From VGWF01 sp964423465 (GTDB lineage Bacteria > Verrucomicrobiota > Kiritimatiellia > PWTM01), in contig CAYRFK010000012.1 in NCBI GenBank assembly GCA_964423465.1, forward strand, positions 1-43,439: DNA of 43,439 nt. Reading direction: 5' to 3'. The first letter of the stretch is position 1, and each line of letters opens with the position of its first letter. This document shows, piece by piece, positions 33,210 to 42,200 of this stretch. The position numbers were made by a program, and so were the translations under genes. The notes under the pieces are model-generated. The model was given only the letters and a program-made list of their open reading frames with translations, was not told the DNA's origin and searched no databases.

Positions 33210-34586
33210 TCAGCGCCCCCGTGCCGGCGCCAAGGCCGGGTCGTCGAGGTCGAGACGATAGAGAATCTGGTTGTAGTTGTGGCGTGGCGTCGGCGGAGGA
33301 CGGTCGGCGAACTCGGCGGTGAAGGTGCCTTCGAAGATCAGGACGGGCGAATCCGCGGGCGTGAACTCGGGATGAATCCGAGGATTGTAGAACGTGTAGT
33401 TCTCATGGCTCAGAATCTTCACCGCGGTTCCCCACGGCCCCGTCGGCGCATCCGCCTCCGCGTACCACAACTCGCCGAAGGCGGAGGGCTTGCCGAACGC
33501 CTGCATGAAGACGGTGACCCAGCGTTTCCGCCACGGGTTCCAGGCGATGGATCCGGTGTGCAGCTTCACAGGTTTCCCGTCCGACGCCGAAGGCAGCGTC
33601 TCCTGTGGCTTCAGAACCTCCCAGGTCGCCGGATCCTGCCAGGCCTCGAAGGTTGGCGGACAGCGGAGCCTCGGCAGCGGGTTGCCGAAGAGCAGCCACT
33701 CGCGGCCGGCCGCATCCTTCCAGAGCGCACCGTGCCCCTCGGGATGCGGCGGCGGCTTGGGCGCGGCGGCGGAGTGCGTCCAGACGGTGCGAAGGTGCTC
33801 AAAGTTCGACGCCGCCTCGTTCCACACGCACAGACCGACCTCATAGGAATCCAGCGGCGGCTTGATCTTGGCGTAGACGGCCACGAGTTTCATCGTGCCG
33901 GAGCGGTCGGGCAGGCTTGAGACACCGCTGAGCCACGTCGGCCCGCTGCCGGCCATCCGTGCGACGCCGCGCGGGAAGCCCCTGTCGTCGGTGAACGGAT
34001 CGAGTCGCAGGCGCACCGGGGGCTCGAATCGCTCGATCGGCCGCACGGGCGTAAAGGCGGCGGTGCTGTCGAAGATGCCGAGCGGGTAGCGCGCGACCGT
34101 GGTGTCGCCCCAGAGCCAGAACAGGCGCCCGTTGTGGACGGCGTTCTGCACGCTGTCGCAGCCGAAGACACCGGTCTCGCGCCAGTCCGCGTCGCCGCCC
34201 ATCTTCCGGCTCTCGCCGAAGATGCCCGCACCGGTGATACGGCCGAGTCGGCGGGCGACGGTGGTGCGGACGACCTCGACCCGCTGCGTCGCGCCGGGCT
34301 GCGGGGTGAGGCGGACGCCGCGGTAGCCGAAGCCGTCCTTCGGCCGCTCGTAGCCGTGGCCGATCACGTCGAACCACGTCTCGCGACCCATCAACTCGGG
34401 CAGGTCGCACGCGACCACGCCCGTGTTGTCCGAGACGAACCGCACGCCATGGGTCGTGCGCAACTCAACGAGCGGCACCGGCCACCCGCTCCCCTTCTCG
34501 ACCACCTCGATGCGGCACGGCGCGTCCGCGGCGGACACACCGGCGGCACCGAGGACGACGGACGTGAGAAGCAGCCGCAGGTTCAT
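33210..34586 (-). CDS. Secreted beta-propeller protein, glycosidase-like (GH43/DUF4185-like)
   Basis: A 458-residue protein with a signal peptide (1-20). Residues about 24-110 look like a small carboxypeptidase-regulatory or Ig-like domain (VELRTTHGVRFVSDNTGVV). The rest resembles five-bladed propellers of the GH43/GH32 superfamily or DUF4185: LFWLWGDTTVARYPLGIFDS, then EGHGALWKDAAGREWLLFG, SIAWNPWRKRWVTVFMQ and FYNPRIHPEF. I cannot assign the catalytic acids with confidence, so the activity and substrate are unknown. It begins only 5 bp after the sialate O-acetylesterase stop, so the two form a transcription unit. An enzyme acting on an acetylated glycan would fit that pairing. Confidence 0.65.
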   Translation of the reverse strand: MNLRLLLTSVVLGAAGVSAADAPCRIEVVEKGSGWPVPLVELRTTHGVRFVSDNTGVVACDLPELMGRETWFDVIGHGYERPKDGFGYRGVRLTPQPGATQRVEVVRTTVARRLGRITGAGIFGESRKMGGDADWRETGVFGCDSVQNAVHNGRLFWLWGDTTVARYPLGIFDSTAAFTPVRPIERFEPPVRLRLDPFTDDRGFPRGVARMAGSGPTWLSGVSSLPDRSGTMKLVAVYAKIKPPLDSYEVGLCVWNEAASNFEHLRTVWTHSAAAPKPPPHPEGHGALWKDAAGREWLLFGNPLPRLRCPPTFEAWQDPATWEVLKPQETLPSASDGKPVKLHTGSIAWNPWRKRWVTVFMQAFGKPSAFGELWYAEADAPTGPWGTAVKILSHENYTFYNPRIHPEFTPADSPVLIFEGTFTAEFADRPPPTPRHNYNQILYRLDLDDPALAPARGR

Positions 34587-34591
34587 CCAGA

Positions 34592-36112
34592 TCAGCGCGG
34601 ACGGTCGGTGCGGAACGGGGTGGCCGGCAGGCCTTCCTTGTTGAACAGGCTGCCGACGAACCAGTTCGTCCAGCCGTAGCGGACGGCTCCTGGAACGGCG
34701 ATATCGGGGCTGGTCACGACGACGCGCCCGCTCTCGACGACCGCCTGCGCCGGCACGAAGTTCGTGCTGCCCGCGGCGGCGATGGTGAAGTCCTTCAAGC
34801 CGCCCTCGGCCGCCACAAGGCCCGAACCCGTGTGTGAGAACTCAACGACCGCACGATTGCCGTGGACGGTCATCACGCGGAACACGGGGCCGCAATACAC
34901 AACCTTCTCCCCGTGCGCAACAGCCTGCGCGGCGAGCGCCAGACGCTTGGCCACGGGTTCCTTCTTCTTTGGATGGATGTCCGTTTCCTCGCCGACGTCC
35001 GTGATGACGGCCATCGCGGTCTTCGGGGTCTTCATCCACGAGACGAGCTGCGCCTCGCGGATCTCGGGCACCATGCCGTTGTGCGGCGCGATCTGGACGA
35101 ACAGGAACGGGAAGTCGCCCTGGCCCCACGCCTGCCGCCAGCTTCCGATCATGACAGGGAAGAGCGTCTCGTATTGCTTCGCGCGGCCGGAGTTCGACTC
35201 GCCCTGGTACCAGATGGCGCCGCGGATCGCGTAGGGCACGAGCGGATGAATCATCGCGTTGTAGAGGCAGCACGGACGCTGCGGCTTGTCGGCCGGCGGC
35301 TCGGTCTTGCGGGGCCTCTGCGGAAGCGCGCGGTTCTCGGCCTTCGCCTTCACCACGGCATTGCTCCACGCGACGAGCCCCTTCTGGAGGCTCTCCTCGG
35401 CCTTCGCCGCGGAGTAGTCGGCCACGGCCTTGGCATGCTCGTCGAGGAGCACCTTCAGATCGGCGTGTCCCTCGAGAATCGGGCGCGGCGTCCACGATTC
35501 GGCGGGCGTTCCGCCCCACGCGGTCTGGATAAGGCCGACCGGCACCTTGCGCGCGGCGCGCATCTCGCGGCCGAAGAAGAACGCAACGCCGCTGAATCCG
35601 ATCGAATTGGTGAATTCGCAGGAGGTCCACCGGCTCGTGACGGCGGCCTGCGGCGCGTCCGCCTTGGTCATCGGGACCTTGTAGAGGCGCAGCAACGGAT
35701 CCTTCGCCTCCATCGCCGCGTTGGTGCCGCCCTCGGAGGCGCCGAGGGTCCACTGCATGTTGGACTGGCCGCTGCAGACCCAGACCTCGCCGACGAGGAC
35801 GCCGGGGATCTCGATCTTCGATTCGGGGGTCTTGCCCGTCACCGTCAGCGTCCTCGGTTCCGCCGATGCCTTCATCGCGGGCAGGCGAACCGCCCAGAGG
35901 CCATCGCCCCCGGCCTTTGCGATTCGCGTCGATCCCGCGAGACGGACCGTAACCTCCTCGCCCGGCTCCGCGGTGCCCCACACCGGAACCGGCACGCCCT
36001 GCTGCAGCACGGCTCCCTCGGTGAACATGCCGTTCAGCGTCACCGCCTGCGCTGCCGTAGCCGCCACGACGGCCGCAACGATCCAAGCCCCCACGATCCG
36101 CATCGACTTCAT
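34592..36112 (-). CDS. Sialate O-acetylesterase-family SGNH esterase
   Basis: A secreted esterase of about 506 residues that removes O-acetyl groups from sugars. The catalytic Ser lies in the CSGQSNM motif (Ser117, counted from this start); GIWYQGESN-like block III reads AIWYQGESNSG, and a late Asp-x-His in ETDIHPKKK completes the triad. The start is ambiguous: ATGs at 36145, 36118 and 36112 are in frame. I prefer 36112, because GGGGAG lies 7 bp upstream and it opens directly into the signal peptide (MKSMRIVGAWIVAAVVAA). Family members act on sialic acids or on acetylated plant and algal polysaccharides; given the other genes here, the latter is more likely (inference). Confidence 0.88.
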   Translation of the reverse strand: MKSMRIVGAWIVAAVVAATAAQAVTLNGMFTEGAVLQQGVPVPVWGTAEPGEEVTVRLAGSTRIAKAGGDGLWAVRLPAMKASAEPRTLTVTGKTPESKIEIPGVLVGEVWVCSGQSNMQWTLGASEGGTNAAMEAKDPLLRLYKVPMTKADAPQAAVTSRWTSCEFTNSIGFSGVAFFFGREMRAARKVPVGLIQTAWGGTPAESWTPRPILEGHADLKVLLDEHAKAVADYSAAKAEESLQKGLVAWSNAVVKAKAENRALPQRPRKTEPPADKPQRPCCLYNAMIHPLVPYAIRGAIWYQGESNSGRAKQYETLFPVMIGSWRQAWGQGDFPFLFVQIAPHNGMVPEIREAQLVSWMKTPKTAMAVITDVGEETDIHPKKKEPVAKRLALAAQAVAHGEKVVYCGPVFRVMTVHGNRAVVEFSHTGSGLVAAEGGLKDFTIAAAGSTNFVPAQAVVESGRVVVTSPDIAVPGAVRYGWTNWFVGSLFNKEGLPATPFRTDRPR

Positions 36113-36200
36113 CCGCATTCTCCCCGCCGGACAATCAAGCCGCACCCTGCGCGGCGTCCGATCCCGGCCATAAGGGCCGGATCATGCCACGTCGGACTCC

Positions 36201-36304
36201 CGGGCGCCACGTGATTCAGGCGGGCGGTCGTAGCGCCGGTATCTGACCGGCGCCAGCTTGCGTCCCGGGTTCAGCGTTGCGCCCGACGGATTCGGGCGCC
36301 ACGG
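36201..36304. repeat. Intergenic palindrome cluster with flanking direct repeats
   Basis: Two perfect 8-bp hairpins with 5-base loops, GCGCCGGT/ACCGGCGC (36233-36253) and GCGCCCGA/TCGGGCGC (36279-36299). An 11-bp direct repeat, CGGGCGCCACG, borders them (36201 and 36293). The 269-bp gap 36113-36381 holds no gene. It could terminate the MerR gene or be a REP-like element. Confidence 0.55.
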
Positions 36305-36381
36305 AGGAATCCAATGAGGAGTGACATGATCGCGGATCACGGAAGATGCGTCTGCCCCGCGCGGGTGGCCGGAATCCGGAT

Positions 36382-37320
36382 CTACAGGGCCGCGGCGGAT
36401 TTCGCCCGGATGCGGTCGAGCGTCCGCGCAAAGGCGGCCATGGATGCGACGACCTGCGCCGGCTTCAGGCCCGCCGCCTTCGCACAACGCGCCGCCGCCG
36501 GCCCGCCGGCCATCAGGAAGGACTTCCCTTCAAGCCGCTTCCGGATCTCCCGGACCGCCGCAACGGTGGCGCGGTCGGCCGCGGAGAACGTGATGCCCAG
36601 CGCCACGGCGGCGGCCTTGCGCTCTCCCGCCGCCTCGACAACCTCGTCCGGCGGAACGTTGACACCCAAATAGAGGACCCGCCATCCAGCGGCCAGCGCC
36701 GTCACCCGGGCCGCAAGCGCGCCGAGTTCATGCCACTCGCCCGGCGGCGTCGCGAGAACGAGGAGAGGTGCGCTCCCGGGCGGCGGCGTCTCCGTGGCCA
36801 GCCGGTCGAGCAGCGAGCGCACGACGACCGTCGCAACATGCTCCTGCATGATGCGGATGCTGCCCGCCTTCCATTGGTCCCCGATCCATCTCATCAACGG
36901 GAGAACCACGTCGGCCAGCAGGCGCGAAACCGGAAGGAAGACCCGGGCCGCATCGAGGATCCGGCCCAGTCGCTCGCCGTCCAGATCCTCCACGGCCGTA
37001 TGGCACCGTGTCAGGAGCCCCGCGATGCCGCCATCCGCCCCGTCCGGCTCCCCGGGCAGGTCCGCGGACGCCGCGGTTCCAACGGCCAGGGCTCGCAGTT
37101 CCTTCAGCGGGGCGTCGGCAATCCTCCCGATGCGGTGGCCCGCCCGGCACAGCTGTCCGAGCAAGCGCAGACGTTCGACGTCCTCCTCGGAATACAGACG
37201 CTGGTTGCCCTCCGTCCGGGACGGCCGCAGCGCGCGATACCGCCGTTCCCAGACGCGGATCACATGGGTGGTCACCCCCGCCCGCCGGGCCGCCGCGCCG
37301 ATGTTGTACCGGGAATCCAT
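36382..37320 (-). CDS. MerR-family regulator with B12-binding domain (CarH/LitR-like photoreceptor)
   Basis: A 312-residue transcription factor. Residues 1-70 are a MerR winged helix (YNIGAAARRAGVTTHVIRVWERRY). Residues about 95-180 form the helical B12-capping domain with the Wx9EH motif (Trp150, Glu160, His161), and about 185-300 the Rossmann cobalamin-binding domain with ExHxxG (Glu195, His197, Gly200 in EWHELG). In CarH, AdoCbl binding makes a DNA-bound repressor tetramer, and light breaks the Co-C bond and releases it. All signature residues are kept, so a light- or B12-responsive role is likely. Targets are unknown; CarH usually controls carotenoid genes, which are not seen here. A TTGACA box lies just upstream (see promoter). 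Confidence 0.88.
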   Translation of the reverse strand: MDSRYNIGAAARRAGVTTHVIRVWERRYRALRPSRTEGNQRLYSEEDVERLRLLGQLCRAGHRIGRIADAPLKELRALAVGTAASADLPGEPDGADGGIAGLLTRCHTAVEDLDGERLGRILDAARVFLPVSRLLADVVLPLMRWIGDQWKAGSIRIMQEHVATVVVRSLLDRLATETPPPGSAPLLVLATPPGEWHELGALAARVTALAAGWRVLYLGVNVPPDEVVEAAGERKAAAVALGITFSAADRATVAAVREIRKRLEGKSFLMAGGPAAARCAKAAGLKPAQVVASMAAFARTLDRIRAKSAAAL

Positions 37321-37325
37321 GCCCT

Positions 37326-37354
37326 ACGATCCATCGCTGTTGAACTATTGTCAA
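37326..37354 (-). promoter_or_regulatory. Candidate promoter of the CarH-like gene, possibly leaderless
   Basis: On the - strand a perfect TTGACA (37354-37349) is followed after 17 bp by GATCGT (37331-37326). The -10 box ends 5 bp before the ATG at 37320, so transcription would start at or very near the start codon and the mRNA would be leaderless. No clear ribosome site is visible, which agrees. Confidence 0.4.
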
Positions 37355-37367
37355 GGAATGGGCGGAC

Positions 37368-38168
37368 CTACGGCTGGCCGCCGGATACACGCCGTCCGGA
37401 GATCGGATAGGGCGTCGCGCCGGAGGTGTGGCCTGCGAAACCCGTTCGGTCCACCGAGAATGTCAGCAGCGCCTCCTGGCCGTTGAGATAGGACCGGGGC
37501 GCCTTGAACCGGGCGCGGAGCGAGTTCTCCCCCACCTGCTGCCAGGTCCCGCCGACCTGGCCGTCGATCGTGCCGTCCGCAAGGAAGACGACGCTCGCCC
37601 GCGCCGCGGGCACGTCCCAGCGACTGCACTGCAATTCGCGGGCAAGCCGCGACACGCCCGACCATGCGCCGTGGTCCCCCGCCTCGATGTCCCGCCGTTC
37701 GCGCGCCAGCACCGCCAGGTCGGCGGCATCGGCGGTGGCCGCCTCGATTCGCTTCAACTCGGCGAGATAGCGGGGAGCCATGAGCGTCCCGATGCGATTC
37801 TTCTCCGTTTCGAAGTTCGCGCAGAGCAGCTCGATTTCGCGCGGAGGGCGACCGGCCGCTGCGGCCTTGACCGACTCGGTGTCGCGCGATCCGGTGAGGA
37901 CGAGCAGACGCGCGCTCTCGCGGAGCAGGTCGCCCGTGCGGATGTCGCGACGCATCTTCGCCGTCGCCGCATGCGACCGGATCTGCTGCAGGGCCCGGGC
38001 GTGGACCGGCTCCACCGCCTTCCGGTATTCCTCCCTGTAGGCCGTACGCACGCCGGCCAGTTCGCCGCGCACTTCGGCCTCCGACACCCAGGCGCGGGCA
38101 TCCCCTGCCGCCGCGAACAGCGCAACGCCGGCCACCGCCATCCATCGAACCGCACACGTGAGTTTCAT
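37368..38168 (-). CDS. Secreted coiled-coil protein of unknown function
   Basis: A 266-residue protein I do not recognise. It has a signal peptide (1-26, ending GDARAW). Residues about 30-170 are long, charged helices rich in Ala, Arg and Glu (EAEVRGELAGVRTAYREEYRKAVEPVHARALQQIRS..; LKRIEAATADAADLAVLARERRDIEA), probably coiled coil. The C-terminal 80 residues look like beta-strands with FLADGTIDGQVGGTWQQVG, similar to small domains found at the ends of other Planctomycetota-Verrucomicrobiota secreted proteins. It lies 72 bp downstream of the AraC gene and 47 bp upstream of the MerR gene, all on the - strand. Function unknown. Confidence 0.7.
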   Translation of the reverse strand: MKLTCAVRWMAVAGVALFAAAGDARAWVSEAEVRGELAGVRTAYREEYRKAVEPVHARALQQIRSHAATAKMRRDIRTGDLLRESARLLVLTGSRDTESVKAAAAGRPPREIELLCANFETEKNRIGTLMAPRYLAELKRIEAATADAADLAVLARERRDIEAGDHGAWSGVSRLARELQCSRWDVPAARASVVFLADGTIDGQVGGTWQQVGENSLRARFKAPRSYLNGQEALLTFSVDRTGFAGHTSGATPYPISGRRVSGGQP

Positions 38169-38240
38169 CGCCCCCCCGATTACCCGGCCCCGGCGGTGCG
38201 AGTCAACCGCGAAGCTCCGGGCCGGTCACCGGCCGCCCGC

Positions 38241-39056
38241 TCAGGCGCCGCGCCGGTCGGACGGGCGGAAGCCGAAGTGCCGCCGGAAGACGCGGGAGAA
38301 ATAGAACGGGTTGGCGTAACCGGCCGCGGCCGCGACCTCGCTCACCCGCATCGCGGGGTCGCCGAGGAGGTGACGCGCCAGGTCCATCCTCCGCCGCAGC
38401 ATGTACGCGTGCGGGGTCACCCCGAAGGAGGCACGAAACCGGCGGTGGAAGTAGGCCGGCGCCATGCCGGCGGTTGCCGCAAGATCCGCCAGCGCCGGGT
38501 TCTCCCGAAACCGGTCATCCATCATCCCGACCACCCGCTGGAACCGCCCGGCCCCGCCCCATGCGGCGCGCTCCGCCTCCTGCCGGTGGCGATCGAGCGC
38601 GTGGCCGACCAAATGCAGGATCATCCCCTGCACGCGACAGAGCGCGGCGAGCGGCACCCTCTCGTCCGGACCACCGGGGCCCGGGGCACGGGTTTCGAAG
38701 AGACGGAGCAACGCCGGCCACTCGTCCGCCTGCGGCGCCGCGTCGGCCGTCGCATCAGCCACCGGCGGCAGCGCAGAGAGCACGCGATGGAGGAAGAGCG
38801 ATTCCGGCGCAAAATGTACCCAGAAGACGTCCATCCGGCGCGGACACCGCTGCGCAATGAGTCGGTGCCCGTCAATAAGGTATATGCGCCCCGCACGCAG
38901 CGCGTGCCGCCCGGCGCACGTGGAGAGCTCCGCCGAGCCCCGCGCGATAAAGTAGATCTTGAAGCAGGCGTCAATGGCGTCCGCAGGCTTGTCCCAAGCG
39001 GGCGTGCAGGTGGATCGGCCGCCCGACAGGAACAGGATGTTGAAGTTCGCAAGCAT
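38241..39056 (-). CDS. AraC-family transcriptional regulator
   Basis: A 271-residue regulator. The N-terminal half is a cupin-like ligand domain (YFIARGSAELSTCAGRHALRAGRIYLIDGHRLIAQ). The C-terminal 100 residues are the double helix-turn-helix: ALADLAATAGMAPAYFHRRFRASFGVTPHAYML and VSEVAAAAGYANPFYFSRVFRRHFGFRPS. The frame is open for much longer upstream, but that stretch is antisense to the fucosidase gene. The ATG at 39056 starts the cupin domain and leaves a 159-bp shared promoter gap with the divergent GH29-GH95-like gene. That layout strongly suggests it senses a sugar and controls the fucosidase genes. Confidence 0.88.
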   Translation of the reverse strand: MLANFNILFLSGGRSTCTPAWDKPADAIDACFKIYFIARGSAELSTCAGRHALRAGRIYLIDGHRLIAQRCPRRMDVFWVHFAPESLFLHRVLSALPPVADATADAAPQADEWPALLRLFETRAPGPGGPDERVPLAALCRVQGMILHLVGHALDRHRQEAERAAWGGAGRFQRVVGMMDDRFRENPALADLAATAGMAPAYFHRRFRASFGVTPHAYMLRRRMDLARHLLGDPAMRVSEVAAAAGYANPFYFSRVFRRHFGFRPSDRRGA

Positions 39057-39170
39057 CGGTATCCCAGCCCCGGAAGGGTCACCTTTTAGGCGTGTGAATG
39101 TCAAGATCGTGCATGGAAAGAAGCCGCACGCCCACCGCAGCATGGGCCGGAGCCGCCAGAGTTCGGCGGA

Positions 39171-39194
39171 GGGGCAGGCAGGAGTGCCTGCCCC
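39171..39194. repeat. Perfect intergenic palindrome, dispersed family copy 2
   Basis: A 10-bp perfect stem, GGGGCAGGCA paired with TGCCTGCCCC, with the 4-base loop GGAG, lies between the AraC and fucosidase genes, 21 bp before the ATG at 39216. It matches the copy at 19068-19091 except at one stem pair (A-T there, G-C here) and in the loop. Confidence 0.8.
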
Positions 39195-39215
39195 ACGACG
39201 GAGGAAGGAGTGGGC

Positions 39216-42200
39216 ATGAAGCGGATGCGAATGTGGGTTCTTGCGGCAACGGTGGCGGGGGCGGCCGGTGCGGCGGCGGCGGAGCCGGTGGATATGGCGA
39301 AGCGGACCGCGGAGCTCCAGTCGCTGCGCTGGGGCATGTTCGTCTGCTGGAGCTTCAGCACGTTCTCCGGCACCGAATGGACGCCCGGCGTCACGAACCT
39401 CGACTTCTTCCGCGCGACCGAGGTCGACACCGACCAGTGGGCGCGGACGGCCAAGGAGGCGGGGATGGGCTACATCCTCTTCCTCACCAAGCACCACGAC
39501 GGCTTCTGCCTCTGGGACACCGCGACCACGGACCGCAAGGTGACGAACGCGCCGCTCGGCAAGGATGTGCTGGCGGCGCTGAAGAAGTCCTGCGACAAGC
39601 ACGGCATCAAGCTGGCCCTCTACTTCTCCGAGGGCGAGTGGCGTCACCCCGGCGGGCTGGACCACCCGGAGACGACCGGGGAGAAGAAGCGCAACCAGGG
39701 CGGCCAGAACGCGGAGCTGAAGAAGGCGCAGCTCCGCGAGCTGCTGACGCAGTACGGCCCGATCGAGTACATCTGGTTCGACCACGCGGTCGGGGACGGC
39801 GGGCTCAACCATGACGAGACAACGGCCTTCTGCAAGGCCCTTCAGCCCGGTTGCTTCATCGGATACAACCACGGGCCGCCCTCCGGCGACATCCGCCTCG
39901 GCGAGATGGGGCGGCCGGGCCCGCTCACGGACGAGACCGCCGCAGGGTTCAATGCGGGTCACATGAAGGGGTACAAGGGTTATCGCCTCGCCGAGTTCAC
40001 CTACCCGATCCTGCCGCCGCACAAGGGCGGGGCTATGTGGTTCTACTCGCTGCCGGAACACGACGGGCTCGTCCACCCGCCGGAGAAACTGTACCGCGAC
40101 TACCTCGGCGCGGTGAAATACGGCAACGTCTTCGCGCTCGACGCCGGCCCCGACTACCGCGGCCGCCTGCGCGACATCGACGTCGCCACGCTGCGCAAGG
40201 TCGGCGACATGATCCGCGCCGGTGCGCCGCTGCCGGACAGCGCCTCGCTGCTCGTCGACGACAAGGTCGACTGGACCGCATTCCTCGCCCGGCACGACCT
40301 CGTCTTCGACACGCTGCCCACCCAGTTCGACTTCGGGGCATTCCTCGGCAACGGCCTGATGGGTGCGATGATCTTCCGCGAGGGCAACAACCGGCTGCGC
40401 TTCGAGATCGGCCGCTCCGACGTCACCGAGCACCGGCGCGACAACAACCGCCTGCCGGTCGGCGGACTGGTGCTTGAGACGGCCGGCGCGATCCGCGACG
40501 GCACAATGCGCCTCGACCTCCGCAACGCCGAGGTGCGCGGAACGGTCGCGACGGAGAAGGGCTCGCTCAAGTTCCGTGCGCTGGTCCACACCGACACGAT
40601 GGCGCTTCTGATCGACCTCGAGCCCGCCGGGGGGGAGACCAACGCGGCCTTCGCGTGGATCCCCGGCCACGGACAGGACCGGCGCAACCAGCAAAAGTTC
40701 AAGGACCCGCCCAATCCCCCGGCCGTGACGGAGACGATCGACGGCCTGCCGGTCTGCATCCAGCCGCGTCACGCCGGCGGCGAGTTCGCTACGGCGTGGA
40801 CGGAGTTCGCGATCCCCTCCGGCCGCCGCGTGGTCCTCAGCGTCGCCGATTCCTTCCCGGGCGCCACGGCACGCCGCGAGGCGGTGACGACGGTACGGGC
40901 GACGGCTGCGGCGGACTTCGACGGACTTCTGGCCTCGCACCGCACCTGGTGGCACGCGCTCTATCCGCGGAGCTTCGTCTCCGTCCCCGATCCGAAGCTG
41001 GAGGGCTTCTACTGGGCGCAGATCTACAAGCTGGCCTCCGCGTCCCGCCCCGACCGCGTACCGGTCGACCTGCTCGGTCCCTGGTTCCGCGACACCGGCT
41101 GGCCGCGCATCTGGTGGAATCTGAACATCCAGACGCTCTACCTGCCGGTCTACGCCGCCAACCAGCCCGCGCTCGGCGAATCGCTCGTCCGCTTCCTCGA
41201 TGCCAAGCGGGGCAACTTCGTCCGCAATGCGAAGGACATCTACGGTTTCGACGACTGCGCCACCGTGCCGCACACCACGTGCTATGAGGGCCTGCGCGGC
41301 GACGGGTCGTGCGCGCCGGACAAGTACGTCAATCCCGGCGACTTCACGTGGGCCCTGCACAACGTCTGGCTGCACTACCGCCACACGATGGACCACGCGC
41401 TGGTCACCAACCACGCGAAACACGCCTTCTACCCGCTGCTGCGCGGCAGCGTGAACCTCTACCTGCGGCTGCTGAAGGAGGGCGACGACGGACGGCTGCA
41501 CCTGCCCGTGATGCACTCGCCCGAATACGGCGAGGCCGCCGATAACAACTACAACCTCGCCCTGCTGCGGTGGGCTCTGGGCACGTTGATCGACCTGAAC
41601 GATCGCTACGGCTTCAATGACCCGCTGCGGCCGAAATGGCGGGAGACCCTCGACCGGCTCGTGGCGTCGCCGGTCGATGCGACCGGCCTGCGGATCGGCG
41701 CGGACGTGGCGTTCGAGAAGTCGCACCGGCACTGGTCGCACATGCTCGCCGTGCATCCGCTGCACATCGCGGATCTCGACGACCCGGCGACGCGCGAGCT
41801 GTACGAGAGGTCGATCCGCCACTGGCTGACCGTCGACGGGAGCCGCGGTGTCTACGGCTGGTCGCGCGCAGCCGCCGCATCGCTCTATGCCGCACTCGGC
41901 GACGGCTCGAACGCGATCGAACAGATCCACGGCCACATGTCCGACGCGCGATTCGTGCGCCCGAACACGATGTACATCGAGGGCTCACCGGTGATCGAGT
42001 GCTCCATCGTCCTCGCGCGCTCGCTGCAGGACATGCTCCTCCAGAGCCACGGCGACCTGATCCGCGTCTTCCCGGCCGTCCCCGCGGCCTGGACGAACGC
42101 GGTCTTCCACAACCTGAGCGCCGAAGGCGGCTTCCTCGTCAGCGCCGCCCGCACGGACGGCCGCACGGCGTGGGTGCGCGTCCGCAGTCTGGCCGGCGAG

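Noticed and set aside
38241..41936. Very long - strand frame (over 1200 codons) ending in the AraC gene
   Set aside because: Only the last 271 codons look like protein; the rest is antisense to the GH29-GH95 gene, has low-complexity composition and no domains.
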